From: Desulfobacter sp. | GTDB taxonomy: Bacteria > Desulfobacterota > Desulfobacteria > Desulfobacterales > Desulfobacteraceae | Assembly: GCA_028768525.1 (NCBI GenBank) | Contig: CP054837.1 | Span: 1 to 64,000 of the forward strand | Direction: 5' to 3' | Length of the DNA stretch: 64,000 bases | Shown here: positions 1 to 8,448 of the stretch, in pieces | Layout of the letters: each line of letters opens with the position of its first letter | How positions within the stretch are numbered: position 1 is the first letter of the stretch | Translations under genes and position numbers: made by a program | The notes under the pieces: generated by a model | What the model saw: only the letters and a program-made list of their open reading frames with translations | Database searches by the model: none | Told to the model about the DNA's origin: nothing

Positions 1-114
1 AGCCCAATGCCCTGCGCAAGGGGCGAAAGCACCGATCAAGTTATTCTTTAACATAGTTTGATGGGAATAAACTTAGGTTTTTCGGCGGAAATCGTCATAT
101 GGGAATATTAAATG

Positions 115-142
115 TTGCGCTCAAAATTCTAGCTGGTATAGT
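115..142 (+). promoter_or_regulatory. Putative sigma-70 promoter of the LUD/DUF166 operon
   Basis: TTGCGC at 115-120 and TATAGT at 137-142 are separated by 16 bases. They lie about 36 bases ahead of the LUD gene, which has a strong ribosome site (AAGGAGAGG). Bases 1-114 show no coding sequence I can support. The promoter is inferred from consensus match only. Confidence 0.35.
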
Positions 143-177
143 CGGATGAGGTAACCCCAAAAGAATAAGGAGAGGCT

Positions 178-831
178 ATGAAAAACCCCATTGATAATTA
201 CTGGATGCTGAAACTTGAGGCGGTTAAAGAGAGTCTTGAAAATAATAATTTCGAAGTTCATATTACCGAATCCGCAACAGCGGCCAAAGACCTTGCCCTT
301 GAAAAAATCATCCCCGGTCTTGGCGTTAAAAGCGTATCCTGGGGCGGTTCCATGTCCTTTGTCTCCACCGGACTCTTTCACGCCCTTAAAGACGATCCTG
401 ACCTGGATGTGCTGAATACCTTTGATAAAAGCCTGCCAACTGAGGAAATGCTGGAACTGCGGCGGCAGTCGCTGATGGTGGACCTGTTCATCACCGGGAC
501 CAATGCCGTGACAGAGGCCGGACATCTGGTGAACCTTGACATGATCGGCAACCGGGTGGCCGCCATGATGTGGGGACCGAAAAATGTGCTGCTCATCGTC
601 GGGCGGAACAAAATCTGCGGCGACCTGGAAGATGCCATGTTCCGCATTAAAAATTACGCTGCCCCGGTGAATACCATGAATCTGGACAAGAAAACCCCCT
701 GCCGTAAAACCGGTGTCTGCCATGATTGCAGCAGCCCGGACAGAATCTGTAACTACTGGACCATCACGGAAAAATGTTTTTCCAAAGGCCGGATAAAAAT
801 TATACTTGTGAACGAAGATATGGGATTTTAA
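178..831 (+). CDS. LUD-domain (LutC/YkgG, DUF162) protein
   Basis: This 217-residue protein matches the single-domain LUD family, formerly DUF162, whose members include LutC of the lactate oxidation complex. The Gly-rich core (GLGVKSVSWGGSMSF, about residues 48-62) and the stretch TGTNAVTEAGHLVNLD are typical. The C-terminal end has a Cys-rich tail (C-RKTGVC-HDC-SSPDRIC, about residues 179-197) found in the anaerobe branch of the family, which could hold a metal or cluster. No LutA or LutB partner lies beside it, so a lactate role is not shown. An AAGGAGAGG ribosome site sits just before the ATG. The next gene starts one base after the stop, so the two are surely co-transcribed. Confidence 0.8.
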   Translation: MKNPIDNYWMLKLEAVKESLENNNFEVHITESATAAKDLALEKIIPGLGVKSVSWGGSMSFVSTGLFHALKDDPDLDVLNTFDKSLPTEEMLELRRQSLMVDLFITGTNAVTEAGHLVNLDMIGNRVAAMMWGPKNVLLIVGRNKICGDLEDAMFRIKNYAAPVNTMNLDKKTPCRKTGVCHDCSSPDRICNYWTITEKCFSKGRIKIILVNEDMGF

Positions 832-832
832 G

Positions 833-1465
833 ATGCAGAAAATAGTCGTATTCCAACAAAACGGATCAGGGGAATCAAAAATTGCGGGCATAAACAGGTT
901 CGGCCAGGGAAAATTCGAGCTTGAGATCGTCAACATAGACCAGGTACTGCCGCCGCTGATGGATGACACCAGTGATGTCCTGCCCCAGACCCTGGAGGCG
1001 GACCTGGTACTGGATTACCTCAGGCACCAGGACCTTTCGGATGATTTGAGCCTCCTGTGCAGCCGTCTGAACATTCCGGTGGTGGCCTCGGGCAAGAAAA
1101 TCACCGCCGGCGAAGCCATCTGCCCCCCCATCTGCTGTACCCTGGCCAGACATGATGTGCTGGGCGATTACAGCCGGTTTTTCGGGGCGCCCAAAATAGA
1201 AGTCCACCTGGACGGGGACACCATTCGTGAAATTGAGGTATTTAGAGGCGCGCCCTGCGGAGCCACCTGGCTGGCAGCCGCAAAGTGCAAAGATATGCCC
1301 GTTGAACGGGCATTGCACCGGTTCGGCCTTGAAATTCAGTTTTTTTGCACCGCCAACCCTGCCGGATGGGATCCCATGTACGGCAAAAGCCCGGTCCATC
1401 TGGCTGCGGACGTCCACTCGGCGGCATTGAAAGCCTGTCTCAAGAAAAAAAAGGTAAAGGCTTAA
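833..1465 (+). CDS. DUF166 family protein
   Basis: This 210-residue protein resembles the DUF166 family, known mainly from methanogens and some anaerobic bacteria. Old annotations called the family thymidylate synthase, but to my knowledge its function is not established. Conserved-looking features are the Cys-Pro cluster ICPPICCTL near residue 100, GAPCGATWLAAAKC near residue 142, and FFCTANPAGWDPMYGKSPVHLAADVHSAAL at the end. The many cysteines suggest a metal or iron-sulfur site. The ATG is one base after the LUD stop, so the two products are made together. The family call is from motif memory, not a search. Confidence 0.65.
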   Translation: MQKIVVFQQNGSGESKIAGINRFGQGKFELEIVNIDQVLPPLMDDTSDVLPQTLEADLVLDYLRHQDLSDDLSLLCSRLNIPVVASGKKITAGEAICPPICCTLARHDVLGDYSRFFGAPKIEVHLDGDTIREIEVFRGAPCGATWLAAAKCKDMPVERALHRFGLEIQFFCTANPAGWDPMYGKSPVHLAADVHSAALKACLKKKKVKA

Positions 1466-1475
1466 CCTATTGCCT

Positions 1476-1754
1476 TTAATGCCACCGGATTTCAAATCCG
1501 GTCAGGTCTTCTTCCGGCTGTATTTGTTTTAGGGTCACCCCATCCACCCGTGAATGGGGTGACCCTTTTTTACACCATTGAAGCATCCGGTGGATATTCT
1601 CTTTTGAACCCTGGAACAAGGCCTGTACTGATCCGTCGGGCATATTCTTGACGTAGCCTGTAAGCCCGATGCTCTGGGCTGCCTTTTGGGTTTCCGCCCT
1701 GAAAAAGACGCCCTGCACCCTTCCTGTTATCGTGACAACAACGGCTTCACTCAT
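1476..1754 (-). CDS. acyP: Acylphosphatase
   Basis: This 92-residue protein is a standard-length acylphosphatase, which hydrolyses acyl phosphates such as carbamoyl phosphate in the cytosol. The family signature is clear: VTITGRVQGVFFRAETQKAA (residues 8-27), with the phosphate-binding loop and its Arg, then GYVKNMPDGSVQALFQG with the catalytic Asn (residues 33-49). Its ATG overlaps the dinB stop by four bases (ATGA), so it is the last gene of the motA-motB-PilZ-dinB-acyP operon. The last third of the coding sequence also contains a perfect hairpin with a T-run that reads as a terminator for the opposite strand. Confidence 0.93.
   Translation of the reverse strand: MSEAVVVTITGRVQGVFFRAETQKAAQSIGLTGYVKNMPDGSVQALFQGSKENIHRMLQWCKKGSPHSRVDGVTLKQIQPEEDLTGFEIRWH
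1531..1571 (+). terminator. Intrinsic terminator of the LUD/DUF166 operon, inside acyP
   Basis: A perfect 13-bp stem (1531-1543 with 1554-1566; the core is GGGTCACCCCA) has a 10-base loop and is followed by six T (1566-1571) on the plus strand. It lies about 65 bases after the DUF166 stop but entirely within the antisense acyP coding region. The same bases therefore serve as terminator and as codons. Confidence 0.8.
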
Positions 1755-2941
1755 TGATTCCCCCTTTTTTTACCCTTAGACTCCCCCCGGGTTAAGCTGG
1801 CTTTGGTCACCAGGTCAGATCCGAATTTGGCCAGTACCGAGTCCACGGCATGGTCAACGGATGCCCATTGCCTGTTTCGCTCCTCCCTCTTGTCCGGGAT
1901 CAGGGAAAGCTGGACCGGCCCGGATTTGTCCATGAAATCGGAGACACCGACCCCCAGCAGCCGGATTTTTTTGGTGATGCTGACCTTATCCATCAATGCC
2001 ACGGCCTCGTCAAAAATGGCATTGGAGGAACTGATCCATGATCCGGTTTTTTTTCCCCGGGTGATCTGGCTGAAGTCTGAAAATTTTATTTTAATGGAGA
2101 CATGCCGGCAGATCCATCCTTTTTTCCTCAGGTCCCGGCCCACCCGCTGGGAATGGGCCAGCAGAATATTCCTGATCTCCTTCACGCCGTTTATATCCCG
2201 GGGCAGGGTGGTTTCGCTGGAGATGGATTTGCGCACCGATTTCCCCCCCACAGGGGTTGGGTCGATCCCCTGGGAGAGGGCGGATAACCGCCGGCCCATC
2301 TTTCCGAGTTTCCTGTCCAGAATATCAGGATCAAGGCCCTTGATGTCGCCCAGGGTGCGAATCCTTAAATTCTTCATCTCCGCCATGGCCCGCTTTCCCA
2401 CTCCCGGGACCTTGCTGATGGGAAGATCCCTTATGACCCGCCCCATATCCTCCCGCCGGATCAGGGTCAGGCCGTCGGGCTTGTTCATGTCAGATGCAAT
2501 TTTAGCAAGGAACCTCACCGGCGCGACCCCTATGGAACAGGTCAGGGCCAGCTCCCGGAAAACCGTTTCTTTGATGGTCATGGCAATGGCATCCGGGGGG
2601 CCGAAGAGTTTTTCACACCCCCGGACATCCATAAAGGCCTCATCTATGGATACCGGTTCCACCAGGGGGGAGAAGCGCCTCAGAATATCCATGATTTTTT
2701 TTGAATCACGACCATATTTTTCCCGGCTTCCCGGCAGTATGACAAGATGGGGGCACCGCTGAAGGGCCTGAAATACAGGCATGGCCGAATGGATGCCGAA
2801 CCTGCGGGCCTCATAGCTGGCCGTTGACACCACGCTTCTTTTTGACCGGCCGGACACCACTACCGGTTTTCCCTTCAGTTCCGGATTGTCCCGCTGTTCC
2901 ACCGATGCGAAAAAGGCATCCATATCCACATGGAGAATCAT
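1751..2941 (-). CDS. dinB: DNA polymerase IV (Y family)
   Basis: DinB is the error-prone Y-family polymerase that copies past damaged bases. The three catalytic acids are visible: D6 in HVDMDAFFASVE, and D100-E101 in EPVSIDEAFMDV. F11 occupies the steric-gate position that excludes ribonucleotides. The central VPGVGKRAMAEM stretch is the helix-hairpin-helix of the thumb, and the little-finger domain follows from about residue 235. At 396 residues it is slightly longer than the 351 of E. coli. It starts 12 bases after the PilZ stop. No LexA box was recognised, and being in an operon headed by motAB is unusual for an SOS gene. Confidence 0.95.
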   Translation of the reverse strand: MILHVDMDAFFASVEQRDNPELKGKPVVVSGRSKRSVVSTASYEARRFGIHSAMPVFQALQRCPHLVILPGSREKYGRDSKKIMDILRRFSPLVEPVSIDEAFMDVRGCEKLFGPPDAIAMTIKETVFRELALTCSIGVAPVRFLAKIASDMNKPDGLTLIRREDMGRVIRDLPISKVPGVGKRAMAEMKNLRIRTLGDIKGLDPDILDRKLGKMGRRLSALSQGIDPTPVGGKSVRKSISSETTLPRDINGVKEIRNILLAHSQRVGRDLRKKGWICRHVSIKIKFSDFSQITRGKKTGSWISSSNAIFDEAVALMDKVSITKKIRLLGVGVSDFMDKSGPVQLSLIPDKREERNRQWASVDHAVDSVLAKFGSDLVTKASLTRGESKGKKRGNQ

Positions 2942-2953
2942 TGCCCCTGGTGC

Positions 2954-3433
2954 CTATGAGTTGTTCCGGGAAGCATTCAGGTCGCGTTTCTGCATTTCAA
3001 GGACAAATTTGTGAACCACTTCATACTCATCCACCCGGCAGTCTTCAAAAATGCAGTGGCAGACATTGTTGGCGGTGATGTGAAGGATCCGGGTCCAGGC
3101 CGTGAACCTGGGATCTCCGGTGAAGTTGGGCATGTCAAGGGAGAGGGTAATCCGGTCGGCGTCATATTGACTGAACCCCTGGTTTTCAAAGGCGAGCCCC
3201 CCGGCACTGATGTCCAGGAGTGCCACCGTTTTTCCCTTGAATGACATGGCCAGACGCTGGGATTCTGGAAATATATATCGGTAGGCATCCCGTTTGTCAT
3301 GGATGCCGAGGTCGTCTGTCAGAATCGGCGGCTCTTTAGCGGTTTTCTTTTTTTTCAAGAACAAACTCGACTCTCCTGTTTTTGGCCCGGTTTTCCTCGG
3401 TGGCGTTGTCGGCAATGGGAATGAGGTCTCCAT
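2954..3433 (-). CDS. PilZ-domain protein (probable c-di-GMP receptor)
   Basis: The C-terminal 110 residues look like a PilZ domain: the RxxxR motif is R48-DAY-R52 and the DxSxxG motif is D74-ISAG-G79. PilZ proteins bind cyclic di-GMP; next to motor genes they can act as YcgR-like brakes. The N-terminal 45 residues are Pro/Lys-rich and look disordered. With the ATG at 3433 the gene overlaps motB by 98 bases. No good ATG lies further down before the PilZ core, so either this start or a non-ATG start near 3320 is used. It lacks the N-terminal YcgR domain. Confidence 0.75.
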   Translation of the reverse strand: METSFPLPTTPPRKTGPKTGESSLFLKKKKTAKEPPILTDDLGIHDKRDAYRYIFPESQRLAMSFKGKTVALLDISAGGLAFENQGFSQYDADRITLSLDMPNFTGDPRFTAWTRILHITANNVCHCIFEDCRVDEYEVVHKFVLEMQKRDLNASRNNS

Positions 3434-4067
3434 AGCCTGTGGCGGTCAGGCGCCTGGGGTCTATACCTTTTGAAATGAGATATTTTAGGACCGTGGTGGC
3501 CCGTATGGCGGATAATTCCCAGTTGGAGGGAAATTGCCTGGTGGCAATGGGGACGTTGTCCGTATGCCCTTTAATATTGATATCATACTCGGTATACTCT
3601 CCCAGCAGGTCTATCATGTCATCAATTTCAGGAAGGGCGGCCGATTGGAGGGTGGCCGATCCCGAATTAAACAAGGCTTCTCCGGAAATGGTGACAATAA
3701 TTTTGCCGTCTGCTGCCTTGAGACCCAACCTGTTTTTTACTGCCGCATTCCTCACCAGTCTGTCCATGGACTGGTACAATGCCGCATCCCTGCTTCTCAG
3801 CCCGGTGATGTCCTCGATGCGGATTTTTTTGTCAAATCCGTCAGGCTGCCCGAGAAAGGTCATTATCCCCTGCATTTCCGGCCGCTGCCGGACCACGGAT
3901 TTCACCGAAGCAATGGTGGTTTTATATCTTTCCTTTTCAAATGAGGCAAGGGAGTACAGCAGCACAAAAAATACCATGAGCAGGGTCATGAGGTCGGCAT
4001 AGGTGACCAGCCAGCCGGGTTCGTCATCAAAGCTGATCAGCTCGTTGTCATTATGGGGGTATTTCAT
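3336..4067 (-). CDS. motB: MotB-type flagellar stator protein
   Basis: MotB-like proteins anchor the stator to peptidoglycan and carry the ion-binding aspartate. Here the aspartate is D25 in the segment PGWLVTYADLMTLLMVFFVLLYS, the single membrane helix. A plug/linker region follows. The C-terminal OmpA-type domain (about residues 125-240) has GHTDNVPI, NWELSAIRA and NRRVEF, the peptidoglycan-binding signature. The 243-residue length is usual. The start overlaps the motA stop by four bases, so the stator proteins are translationally coupled. The sequence alone does not settle whether it uses protons or sodium. Confidence 0.92.
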   Translation of the reverse strand: MKYPHNDNELISFDDEPGWLVTYADLMTLLMVFFVLLYSLASFEKERYKTTIASVKSVVRQRPEMQGIMTFLGQPDGFDKKIRIEDITGLRSRDAALYQSMDRLVRNAAVKNRLGLKAADGKIIVTISGEALFNSGSATLQSAALPEIDDMIDLLGEYTEYDINIKGHTDNVPIATRQFPSNWELSAIRATTVLKYLISKGIDPRRLTATGYGDLIPIADNATEENRAKNRRVEFVLEKKENR

Positions 4068-4843
4068 GCCTGGCCCTTTATGTCCATCTTGTCGAGGGGC
4101 TTGCGCAGCCGGCTGGAAATAAAACTGGACAATTTCTCATAGATGATCACCGGATTGTTGTTGTTGATGATGGAGATGGCGCCCTCCCGCATGATTTCAA
4201 GACTCATGATTTCCGCAATGGTTCTGGATTTAAGCTTGCCTGCCACGGGCAGAAAAAAAAGGGTGGATAAAAAGGAACCGTAAAATGTGGTCAGCAGGGC
4301 TGTGGCCATGGCAGGGCCGATGTGGGACGGGTCCTGGAGCCTGGACAGCATCTGGACAAGCCCGATCAGGGTGCCCAGCATGCCGAAGGCAGGGGCATAG
4401 ATGCCCATTTTGCGGAACACCTCCTGGACAATGAAGTGGCGCATCTGAAGCGACCGGATTTCCGTGGTCAGGGCCGCCCGGATCACCTCTTCGGAAGAGC
4501 CGTCGGCCAGCAGACCGCAGGCCTTTTTCAAAAAGGAGGACCGGGTTTTGACGTTGGCCAGGTGAAGCAGCCCCTGGCGGCGGCTGATCCGGCTGAGTTT
4601 GATCATGGTGGCCACGGCCTGGTTGGGGTCTTCTTTTTCCTTTGAAAAGACAAAATAGGCCGCCTTGAAAGCCGCAAACACGTCCCGGAACTGGAAGGTG
4701 ATCAGGGTGGTGGCAATGGTGCCCCCGAAAACAATCATCAATCCGGGAATATTGACAAAATTGTGAATGTCCCCCCCCAGAAAAATGGCGGAAATGATCA
4801 AAGTGAGACCGGAAATAATACCGATGAAAGACGCAATATCCAT
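4064..4843 (-). CDS. motA: MotA/PomA-type flagellar stator protein
   Basis: This 259-residue protein has the MotA/TolQ/ExbB proton-channel fold. It has two N-terminal membrane helices (about 5-20 and 32-50), a large cytoplasmic loop with the charged torque-generating region, and two more helices around 150-175 and 183-203 (the conserved GMLGTLIGLVQML stretch). The size and the NNNNPVIIYEKLSSFI stretch near the end resemble PomA and the shorter MotA class. It heads the operon motA-motB-PilZ-dinB-acyP. The 255-base gap to the divergent peptide-binding protein gene should hold its promoter, but I saw no convincing sigma-28 site. Confidence 0.92.
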   Translation of the reverse strand: MDIASFIGIISGLTLIISAIFLGGDIHNFVNIPGLMIVFGGTIATTLITFQFRDVFAAFKAAYFVFSKEKEDPNQAVATMIKLSRISRRQGLLHLANVKTRSSFLKKACGLLADGSSEEVIRAALTTEIRSLQMRHFIVQEVFRKMGIYAPAFGMLGTLIGLVQMLSRLQDPSHIGPAMATALLTTFYGSFLSTLFFLPVAGKLKSRTIAEIMSLEIMREGAISIINNNNPVIIYEKLSSFISSRLRKPLDKMDIKGQA

Positions 4844-5098
4844 AATATATTTAACCTGTGTTGGGACAAGGGTTTCAATGATCCTTCATGCTATAATATT
4901 TCCATGTCACTGGTCAAGGAATTTGGCGATGGCTGGGGCGTCCTTGCTGCGGCCGGGGATTGGCTTCGAAAAATAAATGGGACCGCACCTGGCACAACAG
5001 GCCTAGGGTGTAAAAGAACCGTTGATTAAGCTGGACGGAATCTGTTATCTTTCGACCTGTTTCTACTAACGTTGATTTTCGATGGGAAAAGACAGGGG

Positions 5099-6961
5099 AT
5101 GCGGAAAAGGCTTTTTATTCTTTTGGTTTTGGCGGTAGCGGTTTTTGCCGGATGCGGCAGGGCGCCGGAGCAGGGGGACGCCGTGACTGAGAAGCCGGTG
5201 CAACTGGCAAAATTGGAATATGAACAATTGCCGGAGGGAATAAACTGGCAGACCAACAATTCAGACCCTGTATTTGCCTCTCCCCATGCCAAAAAAGGAG
5301 GAATGGTGAGGGCGGCCCTGCTCAGTTTTCCCATGACCTTCAGGGTGGTGGGGCCGGATTCCAACGGCGGATTCAGGAGCGCCATCCTTGATAACCAGCT
5401 TTCCCTGATCAATATCCATCCGAACACCGAGAATATCATACCGGAACTGGCGACCCACTGGGCCTTTGGTGATGATAAAAAGACCATGTATTTCAAGCTG
5501 GACCCCGACGCAAGATGGTCCGACGGGGTGCCGGTGACGGCCAGGGACTACGTCTATACCCTGGCGTTCATGCGGTCCGAGCATATTATTGCCCCCTGGT
5601 ACAACGACTATTATACCCGGGAAATCGAAAAGGTGGTTGCATTTGATGACCACACCATTGCCGTTATAAGTACCAAGGCCGTGCCTGATCTTTATTTGAA
5701 GCTTGGCATCAGCCCCATCCCCGAGCATTATTTCGGCAGGCTGGACAATGGGTTTACCTCAAAGTACAATTGGGCGGTTGTCCCCAACACCGGCGCCTAT
5801 CAGATCAGTGAATTCAAAAAAGGCCGGTACATCCGGTTCAAACGAAAGGCCCACTGGTGGGCCAGTGAGAAACGGTATTTCAAGAACCGGTTCAATGTGG
5901 ACGCGGTACAGTATACGGTGATCCGGGATTTTAACCTTCAATGGGAATATTTTAAAAAGGGGCGGCTGGATGCCTTTGGGATGACCCTTCCCAAATTCTG
6001 GCATGTGAAGTCCAAAACCCCGGTGATTGAAAAGGGATATGTAAACAGGATATGGTTTTTCAACGACCGGGAGCATCCTTCCCGGGGCATGTGGTTGAAC
6101 CTGGACCGGCCCATATTCAAGGACAGGAGGCTGCGGCTTGCATTTGCACATGCAATGAATGTGGATAAAGTCATCCAGAATGTTCTTCGGGGAGACTATT
6201 TCAGGTTGCCCCAGGCGTTTTACGGGTACGGGAAATATACGGATTATACCATTACACCGCCGGATTATGACATTCAGAAGGTTGAGGAACTGATGACTGC
6301 CGCCGGCTGGACCCGGGGACGTGACGGAGTGTGGCAGAAGGACGGCCGCAGGTTTTCGGTGATTGTTACCTATTCCTATGATGAGCACATGGCACGGCTG
6401 GTGGTTCTTAAAGAGGAGGCGCTAAAAGCCGGGATTGAACTGCGGCTTGAAAAGCTGGATCCGTCGGCCATGTTCAAAAAGTTTCTTGAAAAACAGCACG
6501 ATGTGGCATGGATGGGGTGGAGCACCAGTCTGCGCCCGTCTTACTGGCAGGGATGGCACTCTGACAATGCCCATAAACCCCAGACCAATAATATCACCAA
6601 TACGGATGATCCTGAATTGGACCGGCTCATTGACCAATACCGCGACAGCCTTGATGAGCAGGAGCGCATTCGCCTCTCCATTAAAATCCAGAACAAAATC
6701 CAAGAGAAGGCCGCATACGTGCCCACCTTTATGATCCCCTACGTGAGGATTGCCTATTGGCGGTGGATGAAACTTCCAGAACACCACGGCACACGGATGT
6801 CCGACAGCCTGTTCGACCCGTTTTCATCGACCACCGGCGGGCTGTTTTGGATTGATGAGACCGTCCGGCAGGAGACCCTTGGGGCCATGAAGTCGGGTCA
6901 AACCTTTTCACCGGTGTTGATTACGGATACAAGATACAAGAGAAAGGTGCCGGAAAAATGA
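5099..6961 (+). CDS. Extracellular oligopeptide-binding lipoprotein (SBP family 5, YejA-like)
   Basis: A lipoprotein signal peptide (MRKRLFILLVLAVAVFAGC, lipid on C19) starts this 620-residue periplasmic binding protein. The body matches solute-binding family 5, closest in layout to YejA-type proteins: PHAKKGGMVRAALLSFPMTF near the mature N-terminus, then the ARWSDGVPVTARDYVYTL signature. Members feed peptides or microcin-like compounds to an ABC importer. The open frame extends upstream to a TTG at 5072, but the signal peptide favours the ATG at 5099. Its stop overlaps the ATPase start (ATGA). No permease gene lies between, which is abnormal for such systems. Confidence 0.88.
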   Translation: MRKRLFILLVLAVAVFAGCGRAPEQGDAVTEKPVQLAKLEYEQLPEGINWQTNNSDPVFASPHAKKGGMVRAALLSFPMTFRVVGPDSNGGFRSAILDNQLSLINIHPNTENIIPELATHWAFGDDKKTMYFKLDPDARWSDGVPVTARDYVYTLAFMRSEHIIAPWYNDYYTREIEKVVAFDDHTIAVISTKAVPDLYLKLGISPIPEHYFGRLDNGFTSKYNWAVVPNTGAYQISEFKKGRYIRFKRKAHWWASEKRYFKNRFNVDAVQYTVIRDFNLQWEYFKKGRLDAFGMTLPKFWHVKSKTPVIEKGYVNRIWFFNDREHPSRGMWLNLDRPIFKDRRLRLAFAHAMNVDKVIQNVLRGDYFRLPQAFYGYGKYTDYTITPPDYDIQKVEELMTAAGWTRGRDGVWQKDGRRFSVIVTYSYDEHMARLVVLKEEALKAGIELRLEKLDPSAMFKKFLEKQHDVAWMGWSTSLRPSYWQGWHSDNAHKPQTNNITNTDDPELDRLIDQYRDSLDEQERIRLSIKIQNKIQEKAAYVPTFMIPYVRIAYWRWMKLPEHHGTRMSDSLFDPFSSTTGGLFWIDETVRQETLGAMKSGQTFSPVLITDTRYKRKVPEK

Positions 6962-7944
6962 TTGCCGATGCGCAGGAAAACATACTTGAGGTGGAAAATC
7001 TTGTGGTGGCCTTTGACACGGATAACGGCCCGGTTCGTGCCGTGGACAATGTGGGGTTTTCCCTGAAATCCGGGCAGGTTCTGGGCATTGCAGGGGAATC
7101 CGGGTGCGGAAAAAGCGTCACTGCGCTTAGCATCATGCGACTGCTGCCCAGGCCCGCGGCCCGGATTCTTGGGGGGCGTATCTTGTTTAGCGGTCGGGAC
7201 CTGGCATCCGCACCCATTGAAGGCATGCACGGCATCAGAGGCCGGAAAATCGCCATGATTTTCCAGGAACCCATGACGGCGCTGAATCCGGTCCATTCTG
7301 CCGGGCGGCAGATTATGGAGGTATATAGCCTCCACTTTCCTGAAATGACGGCAGAAGCAAGGCGCAGGGCTGCGGTTGGAATGCTGGAAAAGGTGGGGAT
7401 TCCAGATCCTGAAAAAGTCATGGCCAAATATCCCCATCAGCTGTCAGGCGGCATGCGCCAGCGGGTGATGATCGCAATGGCGTTGGCCTGCGAGCCCGAT
7501 ATCCTCATCGCCGACGAACCCACAACCGCCCTTGATGTGACGGTGCAGGCCCAGATCATGTCATTGATCCTTGAACTTAAAGACCGGCTGGCCATGTCGG
7601 TAATACTTATTACCCACGATCTTGGCGTTATCGCGGAAAATTGCGATGAGGTGGTGGTGATGTATGCTGGAAGGGTCGCAGAACGTGCCGGTGTCAATCT
7701 TTTGTTTAAAGACCCGCGCCACCCTTATACCCAGGGGCTTCTGGCATCCATTCCCTCAAGGGCGCATACGGCGAAAACCCGGTTGCCCACCATTCGCGGT
7801 ACGGTGCCTTCACTGTTGCAGATGCCGGAGGGATGCCGGTTTGCGGACCGGTGCCCCATGGCTGAAAAACAATGCCGCCACCAGGCCCCTGAATTACGTT
7901 CAATTGGCAAAAACCGTTCAGCAGCCTGTCATTTGCTTACCTGA
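6958..7944 (+). CDS. Oligopeptide ABC transporter ATPase (OppD/DppD type)
   Basis: This 328-residue ATPase has the Walker A motif GESGCGKS (about residues 47-54), the Q-loop FQEPMTALNP, the LSGGM signature, Walker B ILIADEP and the switch His in LITHD. The C-terminal extension with CRFADRCPMAEKQC is the Cys-rich tail typical of OppD/DppD subunits. It would power peptide uptake together with the OppF-type subunit 2 kb downstream and an unseen permease pair. Its ATG overlaps the binding-protein stop by four bases. Confidence 0.92.
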   Translation: MIADAQENILEVENLVVAFDTDNGPVRAVDNVGFSLKSGQVLGIAGESGCGKSVTALSIMRLLPRPAARILGGRILFSGRDLASAPIEGMHGIRGRKIAMIFQEPMTALNPVHSAGRQIMEVYSLHFPEMTAEARRRAAVGMLEKVGIPDPEKVMAKYPHQLSGGMRQRVMIAMALACEPDILIADEPTTALDVTVQAQIMSLILELKDRLAMSVILITHDLGVIAENCDEVVVMYAGRVAERAGVNLLFKDPRHPYTQGLLASIPSRAHTAKTRLPTIRGTVPSLLQMPEGCRFADRCPMAEKQCRHQAPELRSIGKNRSAACHLLT

Positions 7945-8128
7945 AACAAAAAAAACATCTTTTAAAAATAATCCTTGATTTTTGAGTAAAAGCTAATTAG
8001 ATACTTCTTAAGCTCATTAGTGCAGGGCTTTTTCGGTTTCGTTCTACAGGCATGACCCATTTGGTAAGTGGCAGGACCTGAGGTTTGAAACTAGAAAATT
8101 ATTCACCACAATTAAGGAGAGAGTCACA

Positions 8129-8329
8129 ATGGCAAATGGGATCGTAAAATGGTTCAATGATGCAAAGGGTTACGGATTTATTGAGCAGGAAGAAGGACCC
8201 GATGTATTTGTCCATCATTCAGGCATTAATTCGACCGGCTTCAGATCCTTGAACGAGGGCGACAAGGTGACATTTGACGTGGAAGACGGACAGAAAGGTC
8301 CGGCTGCGGTTAACGTTACCGTTCAGTAG
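8129..8329 (+). CDS. Cold shock protein (CspA family)
   Basis: This is a 66-residue single cold-shock domain. Both RNA-binding motifs are seen: KGYGFIEQ (RNP1, about residues 15-22) and VFVHHS (RNP2, about 32-37). Such proteins bind single-stranded RNA and melt hairpins. The ATG follows AAGGAGAG. About 185 bases separate it from the preceding ATPase gene; part of this is probably the long leader seen in many csp mRNAs. A strong terminator follows at once, so it is a single-gene unit sitting inside the split peptide-transport region. Confidence 0.95.
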   Translation: MANGIVKWFNDAKGYGFIEQEEGPDVFVHHSGINSTGFRSLNEGDKVTFDVEDGQKGPAAVNVTVQ

Positions 8330-8340
8330 TACTTTTTTCA

Positions 8341-8380
8341 AAAGGGTTTTAACGACGTGGGCGTAAAACCCTTTTTTTTT
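8341..8380 (+). terminator. Terminator of the cold shock gene
   Basis: An 11-bp perfect stem (8341-8351 AAAGGGTTTTA with 8364-8374) is followed by a run of nine T at 8372-8380. It lies 11 bases after the stop codon. Confidence 0.9.
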
Positions 8381-8448
8381 GTTTCCGGGTCTCCTGAAGA
8401 TCCGAGTTCGCGACCGCAGTATCTGCTTACCCTTTGACTATTTTTCCT

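Noticed and set aside
1..177. Possible riboswitch or end of an upstream RNA at the window edge
   Set aside because: GC-rich bits near 10-30 form only weak stems and match no consensus I can recall; only a promoter-like pair further on is supported.
1803..2762. Plus-strand open frame of 319 codons
   Set aside because: It is antisense to dinB, Ser/Arg/Pro-rich, and has no ribosome site; a codon-bias shadow.
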